Source of the DNA: Paragordius varius
Lineage: Eukaryota > Nematomorpha
Direction: 5' to 3'
NCBI GenBank assembly: GCA_964247055.1
Contig: OZ176058.1
Coordinates: 2,914,001-2,978,000, forward strand
DNA length: 64,000 nt
Numbering within the stretch: position 1 is the stretch's first letter; each line of letters starts with the position of its first letter. A program made the translations under genes and the position numbers. This document shows, one piece after another, positions 1 through 12,344 of the stretch. The notes beneath the pieces are model-generated. The model had not been told where the DNA came from. It saw only the letters and a program-made list of their open reading frames with translations, and made no database searches.

Positions 1-414
1 ATCTATAATACAAATATAAGAAAATACAAAAATTACAAAAAAGTAATTTCATGCCGAATAGTAAATTATGGTTTGTTTCAAATTTATATCGCTAATACAA
101 CAGCAAATAAATGTATATTTAATTGAATTTTTTAAATTCTTTTTCACCATCAATCAAATTATTTAACACTCCCTTACCTTTTCGCTAGCTATATCGCATA
201 TTAATTTGAATTTTCGATATATTAAGAGGTGTTATAAGGTATTAAACAAAATTTAAAAATATGATTTTATACAAAGATTAATTCTTAAGAAATGTTAAAT
301 TTCAAAATCCTCACCTCAAAATTTTTCGTTATTTCAAATTTATATAAATCGCTATACAATGACAAAATATTATAATTAAAATATTATATTATGTACCTAG
401 TTTTCAAATTTCTT

Positions 415-632
415 AAACAATTCGATTTCACCTTCGAACAATTAAAAATACACTAAAATAAATTATGTATTTTTTATACCTATATTTTTTTATATTTAAA
501 AATGAATTCACGTTCAATATAATACTGGAAAAATAATAAACTATGCCACAAGAATACATTTAATGGAGTTATATAGCCCGAAAACACATAATTTATTTTT
601 AGGGTGAATTTGAATTGTAAATGGTAATTAAC
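415..632. mobile_element. copy of the AGGGTGAATTTGAA inverted-repeat element
   Basis: The left arm is TTTCACCTTCGAACAATT and the right arm is AGGGTGAATTTGAATTGTAA then ATGGTAA. It carries only one or two repeat units per arm. Both arms share AACACATAATTTATT-like inner blocks with the 11.2 kb copy. Confidence 0.6.
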
Positions 633-640
633 TTTGATAG

Positions 641-2738
641 TGTAAAAAATATTTGCTTTTTTATCTGATAATAGGTTATATTTAATAATATTCTAATCTA
701 ATTAACTTTTAAACATTAGTTTATATACAAGATTGAGCTAGGATATAGAACTAATTTAATATTTTATCACGGACAAAAAGGGAAAAAGTCATGAAGGGTT
801 GTTAAAATATAATTTTCAATATCTTTGTTAAAAGTTATTCTTTCATATGATTGTTTAATTTATAAAAAAATTTGGGTGTAATGTTATAAAAAATCATTTC
901 TCATAAGCATCTCGACATATGCAATCCTCAACACTGCATGCAGACCTGTTTAGGAGTTTCAGTGAGTAGAGTTGATTGGGTTTTGACTTGATTGCTAATT
1001 TTAACCTTAAGACAATGACTAATATAAATGGCAACACAAAAACAGTCACTAGGATTAAAAAATACGTAATAAATTACGCTAAAAAATAAATTTATAAAGG
1101 TAAAATAGTTAATCAAAATATATTGTTTTTATTTTTAAAATATTATAATAATGAATGTAAATTAAACATTTTTTCTCAAACTCAAACAATGAAAATTATA
1201 AAAAAAACTAGGTATAAATTGGTTAGTCCTATTTAAAAATGATTGTCTTTTAGTGGTCATGGTTTGCATGTAGAATTCTGATTTTTACTATAATTGTGTA
1301 CAAATGTGAGACAATTAATAAATTTAAAAACTTATATATAATTAAGTGCGTTTAAAGTAAGTACAAAATTTAATATGAAACAACCAAGTGGGGTTTGTCA
1401 TGAGTGGAGGTAAGATTTTATAAACATCACAACCGTAATGAAGCAATACAGTATGAGTAAGTATATATTGCTAGATAGTTATTAATAATATCCACGGATA
1501 TGAAAGAAATTTATTGTTGGCTATAATAGTATAAAGTGAAAAAAAAACTATAAACCAATATTAATGCCCTTTGTTGTGTATGCTATTTGGCAATTATTAA
1601 TAACTTTCTAGCAATGTATACTTACTCACACTATACCTTGGTATTTATAATCAAAAAATAATATATATTAAAAAAAAAATTTAATTTTAACTTCATCACA
1701 CATATGCCCTTAATATGTTATCTACTTTTTGATGATTAAAAAAACTGATTCGGGAGAATTTACTATTCAACATTTTATTGATAATTCTTAATCACGTATT
1801 GGTTAATGGGCTTTAAATTTGACTGCAGAAGTTAAGTATAAGATACACGGTAAATATTTAAATTATACAGAGAAAACCTAAATTAAAGACATATATTATT
1901 AAAAGACAATCAGACTATTCAACCGTTTGACAATACATCACTTATTTTATACTTTGCAATCTAATTCAATGAGTTATAAATATTAAGTTAAAACAGTTTA
2001 GCGGTTTTGTGAAAAAATACTCATCTTTATGTTTAAGTTTTGTCTGTTTAATTTTAATTTTTACTGTAAAATATTCCTTAGTACTTTTAATTGTATACCC
2101 ACAAATTATATATTAAATAGATGGCATCCTATATTCTGCTTTAAAGTTAATTAATATAATGCTCAATTTTATTAATTATAATTTTTGGAAAAAGTCTTCG
2201 AAGCTAACAACTTTTCAACCTTTTAATTACCATTTAAATTTACAGTTTAAAAGCAACCGTAATTCTCACAGTGCGGTATCTATGCTTAACGTTTAGTGAG
2301 AAATATCCTTTACGGTTAATTAACAATTTTTGGCTAAAACGCGATATTTTTTAAAAATTAAATTTATTTTCTATATTACCCTTCTTATAACCCTAATTTT
2401 AATCATCTGAACCTTTTTTGTTTAAATTAAAAATTTTTAAATTATCTTCTTTATATATATATATATAACAAACCTAGATATTTATGCGTACCTATAATTA
2501 AAATTTTTAAACTTAATTAACCGGTATTTATGTATAGTTAGTTTTAATTCTATACTTTATAGAAACTACAAAACTAGTCTTATCTATTTTTAATTGACTC
2601 TAAAGTTAATATAGACCATTTATGCATAAATTGTATATTTACAATTTTATAATTGAGTTAAAATTTACATTTTAATTTTTTATAATCAAAAAACTAAGGT
2701 TTTAAATCCATGTATGTGGCTTGCTTGAATTAAAATTT
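641..2738. other. AT-rich stretch without a gene
   Basis: Apart from the family B element at 1446-1637 I see only low-complexity AT sequence and no supported exon. Confidence 0.5.
1446..1637. mobile_element. short inverted-repeat element (family B)
   Basis: The left end ACAGTATGAGTAAGTATATA then TTGCTAGATAGTTATTAAT is inverted at the right end as ATTAATAACTTTCTAGCAAT, then GTATACTTACTCACACTAT. It is flanked by TA, about 190 bp long and has no coding capacity. A second copy is at 22603-22790. Confidence 0.7.
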
Positions 2739-2751
2739 TACAGTAAAAATT

Positions 2752-2797
<46 letters not shown>

Positions 2798-3121
2798 GCA
2801 AAATGTAATAACAAAACAATTTTGTTATAAAAAACGACGCCATACTATTCTAACGCCTTGACTGATATCAGTTGCGGTAAAAATTATAGAGAAAGTGTTT
2901 AATTAAATGACGAATATTTCTAAAGATAAACCATATTTTTTAAACTTGATTTCTTTAACTATAACATTAATTTGGATTGCAAAATAAAAAGAGGTAAGTT
3001 ACCAAAATATAATAACTCAATTAAATAGTTATTTGGAAAAAATCAAGCTTTGAAATATGGTGCTTTTTTATATAAAATATTTGTCTTTAATATTATACGT
3101 ATATATAAATTTTACTGTTAA
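2739..3121. mobile_element. Tc1-like short element (family A), TACAGTAAAAAT
   Basis: Left: TTACAGTAAAAATTGG, a (TA)n run, then ACAGGCAAAATG. Right: AAATATTTGTCTTTAATATT, ATACGTATATATAAATTTTA-CTGT. A microsatellite has grown inside the left end. The family consensus is about 260 bp: TACAGTAAAAATTGAAATTA, TACGGACAAAACGTAAAAAT, AAAGACAA, AGACAACCATACTTTT, inverted at the other end, flanked by TA. Confidence 0.65.
2754..2794. repeat. (TA)n microsatellite
   Basis: Perfect alternating TA run, inside a family A element. Confidence 0.9.
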
Positions 3122-3389
3122 TTATCGCCTTCCTGGGTGCAATAATAAAATTAAAAAATTCAAATTTGTAAACTTAAATCTAAATAACATTTGAGATAAC
3201 TTCATTAATTTTTGTGGTATTTTAACTGAGGGCTAAAAAATTCCATTTTATGGCCTTTAAAAGTGAAAAATGTTGGTAACCTTCTTTTATCATAAGTATG
3301 CATTATATTGCTTAATATTGATATTAAATTTAAGCTTAAATTTTAAAAAAAAGAAAGTTTACTTTTTTAAAAATAGTTAATTGAAATTT

Positions 3390-3448
3390 ACAGTAAAAAT
3401 CGAAATTATACGGACAGCATATATACAAAGACAATATTTTTTTCAATA
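3390..3448 (+). mobile_element. family A left end, cut by the SINE
   Basis: TTTACAGTAAAAATCGAAAT then TATACGGACAG and AAAGACAATATTTTTTTC stop at the SINE start near 3452. Confidence 0.55.
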
Positions 3449-3451
3449 TAC

Positions 3452-3585
3452 AGTGATGGTATAGTAGGTAGGGAGACTCTTATATTGCGTGGCAGAGTTC
3501 GTACCCATAGGCAATTTTTCTCATCAACATTGTCAGTCCGAGCGTCCGAATCAATTTAAGTCCTAGCCTTTAACAAAAAAAACCT
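3452..3585 (+). mobile_element. tRNA-derived SINE, degraded copy
   Basis: TGGTATAGTAGG (box A), GACTCTTATATTGC, and GAGTTCGTACCC (worn box B) are followed by the body TCATCAACATTGTCAGTCC and TTTAAGTCCTAGCCTTTAAC, then an A-run. The same parts in the same order occur in the copy at 41.1 kb. It interrupts a Tc1-like short element whose left end is at 3390. Confidence 0.65.
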
Positions 3586-3685
3586 ATAAACTGTATATGC
3601 ATTTTACATTTAATTCTTGATTATTTCAATATAAATCATTGTTTAAAAATGCAAAATATGGAATAGAGATGTGTATTACTAACAT

Positions 3686-6300
3686 AATCTATATATTTAT
3701 AAAAATGTAAAATGCTGGCTTTGTGATCTGGTACAGGAAAACCGGTAGACCCAATCGAATCCAAATATCGAAAAAATATAATCATTAATAAATGTCCCGA
3801 CAATAGCTTCGCCCTTTTTTTGAAATAGGCCCCCAGTTCGGGCCCACCCCGTATGAAAAACGGGTTTTTTTTGAAAACAGAAGTCCACAAAATCGTGTTT
3901 TTGAGACAATTTTCCGGAGAACGTGTTGGACCATTTAATTTTAAATATGATTTTTGTTTACTTATTTTCGATTGCGCTGAACATAGCCGAGCCACTTTTT
4001 TGATTTAGGCCCTCTTTTTACCCGCTCCCCCCGTGAAATGCCACCTTTTTCAAAAAACAAAGTCCACAAAAATAATTTTTTAAATCGATTTTTCGCCCTA
4101 GGTATGAGACCGTAAAAATTCAATAAAGATTCCACGTATTCCCTGTTAAAAGGCAAAAATTCTAGTCTACCGTTTATTTGATGATAGCTGCTGGGTAAGG
4201 AGCTACCCGCTAAAAACTGATTTTTCATATAACTTTGTGATCTGTTTCCGGAAAACCGGTGAACCCAATCAAATCCAAACATCGAAAAAATTTAATCATT
4301 AATGAATGCCCCGACAATAGCTTCACCCTTTTTTGGAATTAGGTCCCCAGTTTGGGCCCACCCCGTGTGAAAAATGGGTTAAGTCAATTTTTTGGAGAAC
4401 GTGTTGGACCATTCAATTTCAAATATAATTTTTGTTTACTTATTTTCGATTGCGCCGAACATAGTCGAGTCACTTTTTTGATTTAGGCCCTCTTTTTACC
4501 CGCTCCCCCCGTGAAATGCCACCTTTTTCAAAAAACAAAGTCCACAAAAATAATTTTTTAAATCGATTTTTCGCCCTAGGTATGAGACCGTAAAAATTCA
4601 ATAAAGATTCCACGTATTCCCTGTTAAAAGGCAAAAATTTTAGTCTACCGTTTATTTGATGATAGCTGCTGGGTAAGGAGCTACCCGCTAAAAACTGATT
4701 TTTCATATAACTTTATGATCTGTTTCCGGAAAACCGGTGAACCCAATCAAATCCAAACATCGAAAAAATTTAATCATTAATGAATGCCCCGACAATAGCT
4801 TCACCCTTTTTTGGAATTAGGTCCCCAGTTTGGGCCCACCCCGTGTGAAAAATGGGTTAAGTCAATTTTTTGGAGAACGTGTTGGACCATTCAATTTCAA
4901 ATATAATTTTTGTTTACTTATTTTCGATTGCGCCGAACATAGTCGAGTCACTTTTTTGATTTAGGCCCTCTTTTTACCCGCTCCCCCCGTAAAATGCCAT
5001 TTTTTTCAAAAAAAACAAAGTCCACAAAAATATTTTTTTAAATCGATTTTTCGCCCTAGGTATGAGACCGTAAAAATTCAATAAAGATTCCACGTATTCC
5101 CTGTTAAAAGGCAAAAATTTTAGTCTACCGTTTATTTGATGATAGCTGCTGGGTAAGGAGCTACCCGCTAAAAACTGATTTTTCATATAACTTTATGATC
5201 TGTTTCCGGAAAACCGGTGAACCCAATCAAATCCAAACATCGAAAAAATTTAATCATTAATGAATGCCCCGACAATAGCTTCACCCTTTTTTGGAATTAG
5301 GTCCCCAGTTTGGGCCCACCCCGTGTGAAAAATGGGTTAAGTCAATTTTTTGGAGAACGTGTTGGACCATTCAATTTCAAATATAATTTTTGTTTACTTA
5401 TTTTCGATTGCGCCGAACATAGTCGAGTCACTTTTTTGATTTAGGCCCTCTTTTTACCCGCTCCCCCCGTAAAATGCCATTTTTTTCAAAAAAAACAAAG
5501 TCCACAAAAATATTTTTTTGATTGTATTTTTTTGCCCACGGTATGAGACTGTAAAAATTCGAGAAAGATTTTTCGTATTGCCTGTTAAAAGGCAAAGATT
5601 TTAGTCAAGCGTTTCTTTGATGATAGATGCTGAGTAAGGAGTATCTATCATATGTATAGCATGTTAAAAGATATATGGATATTAATACATTATTTATGGT
5701 AATCTATATATTTATAAAAATGGAAAATGCTGGCTTTGTGATCTGGTACAGGAAAACCGGTAGACCCAATCGAATCCAAATATCGAAAAAATATAATCAT
5801 TAATAAATGTCCCGACAATAGCTTCGCCCTTTTTTTGAAATAGGCCCCCAGTTCGGGCCCACCCCGTATGAAAAACGGGTTTTTTTTGAAAACAGAAGTC
5901 CACAAAATCGTGTTTTTGAGACAATTTTCCGGAGAACGTGTTGGACCATTTAATTTTAAATATGATTTTTGTTTACTTATTTTCGATTGCGCTGAACATA
6001 GCCAAGCCACTTTTTTGATTTAGGCCCTCTTTTTACCCGCTCCCCCCGTGAAATGCCACCTTTTTCAAAAAACAAAGTCCACAAAAATAATTTTTTAAAT
6101 CGATTTTTCGCCCTAGGTATGAGACCGTAAAAATTCAATAAAGATTCCACGTATTCCCTGTTAAAAGGCAAAAATTCTAGTCTACCGTTTATTTGATGAT
6201 AGCTGCTGGGTAAGGAGCTACCCGCTAAAAACTGATTTTTCATATAACTTTGTGATCTGTTTCCGGAAAACCGGTAGACCCATTCAAATCCAAACTTCGA
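3686..6300 (+). repeat. left arm: recently expanded tandem repeats, about 480-bp and 540-bp units
   Basis: CATATAACTTTRTGATCTGT starts units at 4226, 4704 and 5184 (period 478-480). By eye 4704-5039 and 5184-5519 are identical. The first block (3686-4225) recurs at about 5698-6243 with only a few changes. Open frames in this stretch on the minus strand simply repeat with the units and are not genes. Confidence 0.8.
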
Positions 6301-6362
6301 ACCCACCCCCCCTCCCCAGAAGTCCGAAGGACTTCCTCGGGCTGCGTAGCAGCACGAGATTT
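6300..6362. other. GC-rich junction with two short palindromes
   Basis: Just inside the left arm, ACCCACCCCCCCTCCCC is followed by GAAGTCC-GAA-GGACTTC and GCTGC-GTA-GCAGC, two small perfect hairpins, then AGCACGAGATTTACGC. It is sharply GC-rich against its surroundings. Confidence 0.45.
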
Positions 6363-6533
6363 ACGCTAGTTATTTATATATTTTACAATTGTAATTAAAT
6401 AACTTATACGAAAAAAATAAGGTATAAAAAGGTATATTCCCCTTAAAAGAACTATTTCCCATTATATTTTCACATTTTGTCCATATATATTATTTTAACT
6501 CTATAAATATCGATAAAATTCACTCGTCATGAA

Positions 6534-6768
6534 TACTTAAAAATTGAAATTATACTGAACAACGTAAAAATTTAAAGACAAATATTTTTTAAAAGACAAC
6601 CATATTTAAAATTTGATTATCTTAAAATTAAATTATCGTTTTGGGTTAAAAATTACAAATGCATAGTTTTTGTGTGGAAAATGAAGTTTGAATGTAAGGC
6701 CAGCTTTAAAATATTCTTCTTTATTTTTTTATACTTCCGATTAATTCGATTTTTTACTGTTTATACTA
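6534..6768. mobile_element. family A element inside the foldback element
   Basis: AAAAATTGAAATTATACTGA, AAAGACAAATATTTTTTAAA, AGACAACCATATTT at the left; TCGATTTTTTACTGT at the right. Confidence 0.6.
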
Positions 6769-7383
6769 AAAAATCAAATATTTGAATTGAGCCTTTATAT
6801 TTGAATTCTCAAAATATAAATAAATAATATATCAGGTGATTGTAGGGTATCCATAAATGATAGTTTAAAAAATTAAAAGTATTTGTTTTTAATTAAAAGT
6901 TTCGTTTTATTTTTATATTTGCTGAAATTTATCGGTAAATATAATTTAGGAAAAAAAGATATCGTAAGTCTGTTAATAAAAAAACGCCATTTTTGGCTAG
7001 AGATCGTATATTCCTAATCCACTCAAAACACACTTGTTAAATTTATATTTAACAGGTAAAAGCGATTTCTAATAACAAAGCATTTTTCAAAAAAGACATT
7101 CATATTTTTTAAACAATTATTTATATAATATAACCTAGGCTGCAAAATAAGAAATAGAGATATAAATTGATCACACTCGCAGTTGCACATTTAACTTATC
7201 AAGGTTCAAAAGATTGACTCCTTAGTGTATTTGTCTTTTATTACGTTTTGTGCATTTTTGAATAATTGTGATTGTAAAACAACTTTATTAAAATAACTAA
7301 CTGAGCATATTGGTAAATTAGATTAATATCATTTTCTTAATTATTATTTCAATATTCCTCATCAACATTAATACACAGTATAT

Positions 7384-7532
7384 AAGGTATTTGATTTGAC
7401 CAAGAAAGCAATATCACCAGGAAAACTTGCCAAAATATTGGCTTTTTAGCGCGATCTGAAGTAGGTGATATTATTCCAAATAAAGTATTTCGAACGTTTA
7501 CAGAACAAATTGGTTTTGGGTTTGTAACTTAG
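7384..7532 (+). pseudogene. short coding-like stretch inside the foldback element
   Basis: An open stretch reads FDQESNITRKTCQNIGFLAR, then SEVGDIIPNKVFRTFTEQIG and FGFVT before a stop. The residue composition is balanced for such AT-rich DNA. It lies in the otherwise non-coding centre (6.36-8.2 kb) of the foldback element. It could be a remnant of the element's own gene or of a host exon. I recognise no family. Confidence 0.2.
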
Positions 7533-8219
7533 GAATCGAGATATAAATTTTTAATAACAAGCTTTATTGTATTTTATAAATTCGAATGATATATGATTAT
7601 ATATTTGATGGAATTTTACATTTTAAAATAACTACAAATTCAAACATTGCCTTTAAATGCGATTAACTCTTACTTGATAAAATCTTTAGACAAGAAAATT
7701 AAATAACGTTATATTTAATAAATTTATTATTTCATTTAAATATGTATGTTATTTTCAATAAATTTTATTATTTTAATAATATAATTATCTAATTGCATTA
7801 ATATCCAATAGTAGTTGACCCTGCCACGCTTCGCTGTGACTTACATCGATAATTATTCTTAATTTTGTAAAAAATAGAGGTAATGGTGATAAAAAAAATA
7901 ATTAAAAAGATATTTAATAAAAAGAATGTATTTAATTATTATTCTTTTACGGCTTTTTGCATTAGCTGATATATTGACTCGAAATTGACCATGTTTAAAC
8001 TGTTTCCTATTAAGGTTAATATTCAACTATAAAAAAATTTATTTTAAGATTTTCGTTTAATGAAATCATGGTTAAAGTTTATTTTAAAATTGTGTTCACA
8101 CAGCTGGGATTTAGGGATAAGTAAATAATGTGTGGTTTCTTTTTGAAGAAAGTAATATTATACAAACTCCATGTGTTTGACTGAACTTGTATGGCTTCTT
8201 AAGTTTTATGAAAATTAGC

Positions 8220-9850
8220 GCCCCATTTTTGTATGGTGTCTCAGTTTTAAACCGGTAGACCCCTAATCATAGACCCATATGGAAAAAGCGCTGAATTAAA
8301 TTCTTTGCCTTTATAGGGAAAATATTTGGAATCATCTTTGATACCATCGTTTCATAGGTTATTTGAAAAAATACCTCAACACAAAATAATCGTTGTATGA
8401 TGGCGTATTTTCAAGGCATAAAGGCCCCAAATTAACGGCCAATAAAAAAACACTAACCTTAATTTTTACCTAGTTACGGGTAATATTTCAAGCTTTTAAT
8501 CAGCTCATATAGCTTCATAAATTTTCTGTAAATTAGCTTCAAAGATACGCTATTTCGATATAGTGGTGGCGGTTAGCTCCTTACCCAGGGGCAGATATAA
8601 AAAAGCGATGGGCTTTATTTGCCTTTATATGGGGAATATCTGCAATAATTATGGATTCCATATGTTCCTATCCTCATAGGTTTTCTGGAATTTGGCTCCA
8701 AAAGCATGCTATATCGATATGGGACACAGTTCTACGCGGGTCCACTAACCAGGGGGGAGTCAAAAAACGCTCGATTAAAATTTTTGCCTTAATTCGGGTA
8801 ATACCTGGAATCATGATTGATACCATATGCTCTCGTGGGATTTTCGAAAAATTGCCTTAAAATTAAAAAGTCATTCTTTGGTGAGGGCAAGGGCCTAATT
8901 AATGAGTAATGTAAAAAAACCGCTTTCCCTAAATTTTTGCCTTTTTACGGGTAATATTTCTAGCCCTAATTAAACTCAGATGGCCTGATAAGTTTTTTTT
9001 AAATTCGCCTCCAGAGTCACGTTGTATCAATATGGTGGCGCAGTTGTTAGCGGGTAGCTTCCTACCCAGAGGCTGGTACAAAAAAGCGCTTGATTAAAAG
9101 TTTGCTTTTTTACGGAGAATACCTGGAATCATGATTGATTTTATATGCTCTCATTGGGTTTCGGAAAAATTGCCTCAAAACTAAAAAATCATTCAATGGT
9201 GGCGCATTTTTCAGGGCGTGAAGGGCTTAGTTAACGGCTAATTTTAAAAAATCCCACTACCTAAATTTTTGCCTTGTTAAGTGTAATATTTTAAGTACCT
9301 ATTAAACTCATATGGCCTGATAGGTTCTCTGAAATTTAGCCCCAAAGCCACATTTCGATATGACGGGGCATTTTTTAGCGGGTATCTTCTTACACAGCAG
9401 CCAATATAAAAAACGCACCACTAAAATTTTGCCTTTTAACAAGGAATACATGGAATCCTCATTAAATTTTTACGGTCTTATATCTTGGGAGAAAAATGGA
9501 TTCAAAAATTATTTTTCTGGACTTATTTTTTTTTGAAAAAATGGCATTTTACGGGGGGAGGGTGTAAAAAGAGGGCTTAAATTAAAAAAGTGAGCGGACT
9601 ATGTTGGGCGCAATCGAAAAAAAGTAAAAAAAAATCATATTTGAAATCCACGTTTTCCGGAAAATTGTCTCAAAGACACGATATGGACTTCTGTTTTTAA
9701 AAAACCCCATTTTTCACACGGGGTGGGCCCTAACTGGGGGTCTAATTAAATTAAAGGGCGGAGCTATTGTCGGGGCATTTCGGATTAATGGATCTACCGG
9801 TTTTCACAGATCAAAAGCCAGCATTTTCCATTTTTATAAATATATAGATT
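8220..9850 (-). repeat. right arm: older, diverged repeats
   Basis: The outer part (about 9370-9850) is one inverted copy of the left-arm unit. Inward (8220-9370) a related module repeats about every 340-440 bp: TTAGCGGGTAGCT.CTTACCC, then AAAAAGCGC, TTTGCCTTT.TACGGG and TGGAATCATGATTGAT. Confidence 0.65.
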
Positions 9851-10224
9851 TGAATTATTTTAATAATATAAATTAATAGTTTATAAAGGAAAAATGGTGA
9901 TTTAAGAATATTGTCTCTAAGTACATTTTGTTTGTATAATTTTAATATTTACTCTAAGTGGTAAAACATCCAATTCAACTTATTTGTCTGTTTACAATAA
10001 AAAAAAATTTACAAAATTTTAATATATATTTTGACTTAAATTTATGTGCCAAGCAAATTACATTGAAAAATAAATCATTTCGAACTCGGTGTAAATTTTT
10101 TAAAAAGAAATCATTTGCTCAAATAACTAACTACACATAAATCTTGTTAAACAAACAAGGCTATTCTAATTCCAATTTTACAGGGCTACGGTCATAATAT
10201 ATAAAATTATTTGGTGTTAAAAAT

Positions 10225-10416
10225 TAATAATATACAGACAAAATGTAATAGAAAAATATTTTTTTTAAGAGACAGCCATACTTTTTCTATATAATTACAA
10301 TTTTTAAATTTTTGAACTTTTTAACAATTTACATTTCCTTCTACTATTTTATCCAAAATAATCAGTTTTAAATTAAAAAAACATTTGTTTAACGTTTGTC
10401 TGCATAATAAATTTTA
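10225..10416. mobile_element. family A element, diverged
   Basis: ATACAGACAAAATGTAATAG then AGAGACAGCCATACTTTT at the left; ACATTTGTTTAACGTTTGTC then TGCATAATAAATTTTATAC at the right. Confidence 0.5.
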
Positions 10417-10420
10417 TACA

Positions 10421-10485
10421 TTTTATTGAAGAGAATATGATTTTTATACATTTTATTGAAAAGAATATGATTTTTATACATTAAA
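10421..10485. repeat. 33-bp tandem repeat, about 2.3 copies
   Basis: TTTTATACATTTTATTGAAR then AGAATATGA repeats twice and begins a third time. Confidence 0.7.
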
Positions 10486-10529
10486 ATAATTAAAGTATTT
10501 GTATCACATTCAAAATAAATTCTGTTTGG

Positions 10530-10787
10530 GTGTTTGTTAGAGGCGTAGCCAGAGGGGGAAGGAGGCCATAGTTGAAAGGGCGTCGTATTTTAAATTTTTA
10601 ATTTAATTACAAAAAATATGTAATTAAAAGTTATTGTTTTAAATAATATATATAAAAATCATCCATTTATGAGTGGTCATGACCACGGTTTGAATTTGAT
10701 TCATTTTTAAAATGCAAATCGTTGTGTAGAGGGAAAGGGAATTACGGAATGTCCCGGGCGCCCGAAATGCAAGCCACGCCTCTGTGC
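10530..10787. mobile_element. non-autonomous hAT-like element
   Basis: The left end AGAGGCGTAGCCAGAGGGG pairs with the right end CAAGCCACGCCTCTG. GC-rich ends (AAAGGGCGTCGT and GGGCGCCCGAAATG) enclose an AT-rich, non-coding centre, about 258 bp in all. The CAGAGGC-type end fits the hAT superfamily. No clean 8-bp duplication is seen. Confidence 0.6.
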
Positions 10788-11166
10788 GTGGATATTCACT
10801 TTGTGCTTATAGTAATTCATTTGCTTATACATTGTGTTTACTTTTAATTAACTAACTTTTTAAAATTATTTATTAATTTTTAAATTACTAAAAATTGGTT
10901 CTATACGTGACTAGTATGGTTGAACAAAACTCCGGGAAACTTGGGCGTAAGATATTAAAATAAATAAAAAAACCGTAATAGCAAAGGATAATAGGCAAGC
11001 ATTCCTGTTAAACATTCTGGGTGTCACTGAAACCTTTAAAAAAGCAGTGGTATTTTAATAGTAAACATATACCTTAATTTTCCATATTTATAAATCAACC
11101 ATCTATTTAATATGAGGAGTCATTTTAATATTAACTAAACAAATATTAAAGTCAAACCTTTATTAT

Positions 11167-11562
11167 ACCATTTACAGTTCAAATTCACCCTTGAACAATT
11201 CAAATTCACCCTCGAACAATTCAAATTCACCCTTGAACAATTCGAATTCACCCTCGAACAATTCAAATTCACCCTAATAATAAATTATGTGTTTTCGAAC
11301 TAATATAACTCATTATTAATATAAAATATATCTTTATGACATAATTAATTATTTTTTTCAGTATTATTTCAATTTAAAACAAATTTTTATTTTTTAAAAA
11401 TATATTAAAATATAGGTAATTTTTAATCTTAAAAAACATGTTATTAATTTGAGGGTGAATTTGAATTGTTCGAGGGTGAATTTGAATTGTTCGAGGGTGA
11501 ATTTGAATTGTTCAAGGGTGAATTTGAATTGTTTAAGGGTGAATTTGAACTGTAGATGGTAT
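11167..11562. mobile_element. inverted-repeat element with tandem repeats in both arms
   Basis: The left end is TACCATTTACAGTTCAAATT, followed by five copies of a roughly 21-bp unit (CAAATTCACCCTYGAACAATT). The right end is the inverse, with five AGGGTGAATTTGAATTGTTC-type copies, then AACTGTAGATGGTA. It is flanked by TA. The centre of about 170 bp is AT-rich and non-coding. Other copies are at 415-632, 18740-18862 and 35090-35345. Confidence 0.75.
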
Positions 11563-11712
11563 ATTTTAGCTCTATAATAACAACGTTTTATTTAGCAAAA
11601 CAAAGGTTTTTTTTATTTATTAATTCATTTGATTAGAGAATTGGGCTGATAATTTTTTTTACATGTAAGAGACTGAAAATTAACTGGTGCGTATATAAAT
11701 TGTAACTTTCAA

Positions 11713-11933
11713 CATAGGAGTGTTCAACATACAGCCCGTAGAAATTTTTTACACAAAATTTCAAATAAAAGTAACTTAAACAAATTTTATAAATCTTTCC
11801 AAATTTTGGCAATTAAGTAGCCGAAATTGTTAAAAAAATAGTAAATGTTACCTCCCATATGTTTGCGAATGCCCGTCGGATTTTTATTCAAAAATGCGGC
11901 CCGCAAAGTCATTTGGGTTGAACAACCCTGCTT
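11713..11933 (-). mobile_element. non-autonomous hAT-like element (GCGGCCCGC family)
   Basis: The ends are AGGAGTGTTCAACATACAGC and, inverted, CAGGGTTGTTCAACCC, followed inward by GCGGGCCGCATTTTTGA. Length is about 220 bp. Copies are at 24826-25065, 55915-56181 and 56290-56682. Confidence 0.65.
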
Positions 11934-12344
11934 TAACACATACCAAACCATCCCAATTGGTTCATCTTTTGTTAATATTTAGTTTTTCGCAATATTAATA
12001 ATTTATTTGCTTCAGAAATATCTAATAAAGTTTGTTTGTTACGAAGCTCTCTTATTTTAAAGACGTATTTTACAGATGGTGTAGAAATTTCATGATTCGG
12101 GCATTAACATTACATAAGCCCATGTCATATACAATTTATTTATTGTCTATTTCGCATAACCACGAATCTAATCTGTAAAAATGGTCAATTTTCTATATGA
12201 GAAATAATAAAGACAAAACGTAAAAACTAAAAGACTTATTAAAAAAACATACATTCTTTTTAAGTCCTGATTTTTCTTACAAATTCTAAAATATTTTTTT
12301 AAAACACTGAATTTAAATCAGTGTAAAACCACAAGCTAATTATA

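Larger units (their letters stand above)
3686..9853. mobile_element. foldback-type DNA element, about 6.2 kb, arms made of tandem repeats
   Basis: The left end AATCTATATATTTATAAAAA then TG.AAAATGCTGGCT recurs inverted at 9817-9850. The left arm is about 3686-6300 and the right arm about 8220-9850. Matching arm landmarks include CCGACAATAGCT, GGGCCCACCCCGT, TTTTCCGGA.AACGTG, CCCTCTTTTTAC and CTTACCCAG. The arms differ by roughly a fifth of positions. The centre (about 6.36-8.2 kb) has no complete gene. I found no convincing target duplication. Long arms built of tandem repeats are typical of foldback (Galileo/FB-like) elements; the superfamily is not shown here. Confidence 0.6.

Noticed and set aside
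3636-6306. Repeated minus-strand open frames of 70-119 codons
   Set aside because: They recur only because the DNA repeats. Their ends follow unit borders and they have no start context or family resemblance. Treated as shadows of the foldback arm.
6300-6362. Hammerhead or other self-cleaving ribozyme at the GC-rich junction
   Set aside because: There are two short palindromes, but the CUGAUGA and GAAA core elements are not present in the right order.
11170-11560. CRISPR-like array from the regular 21-bp repeats
   Set aside because: Units are directly joined with no unique spacers, the arms are inverted to each other, and the setting is eukaryotic.
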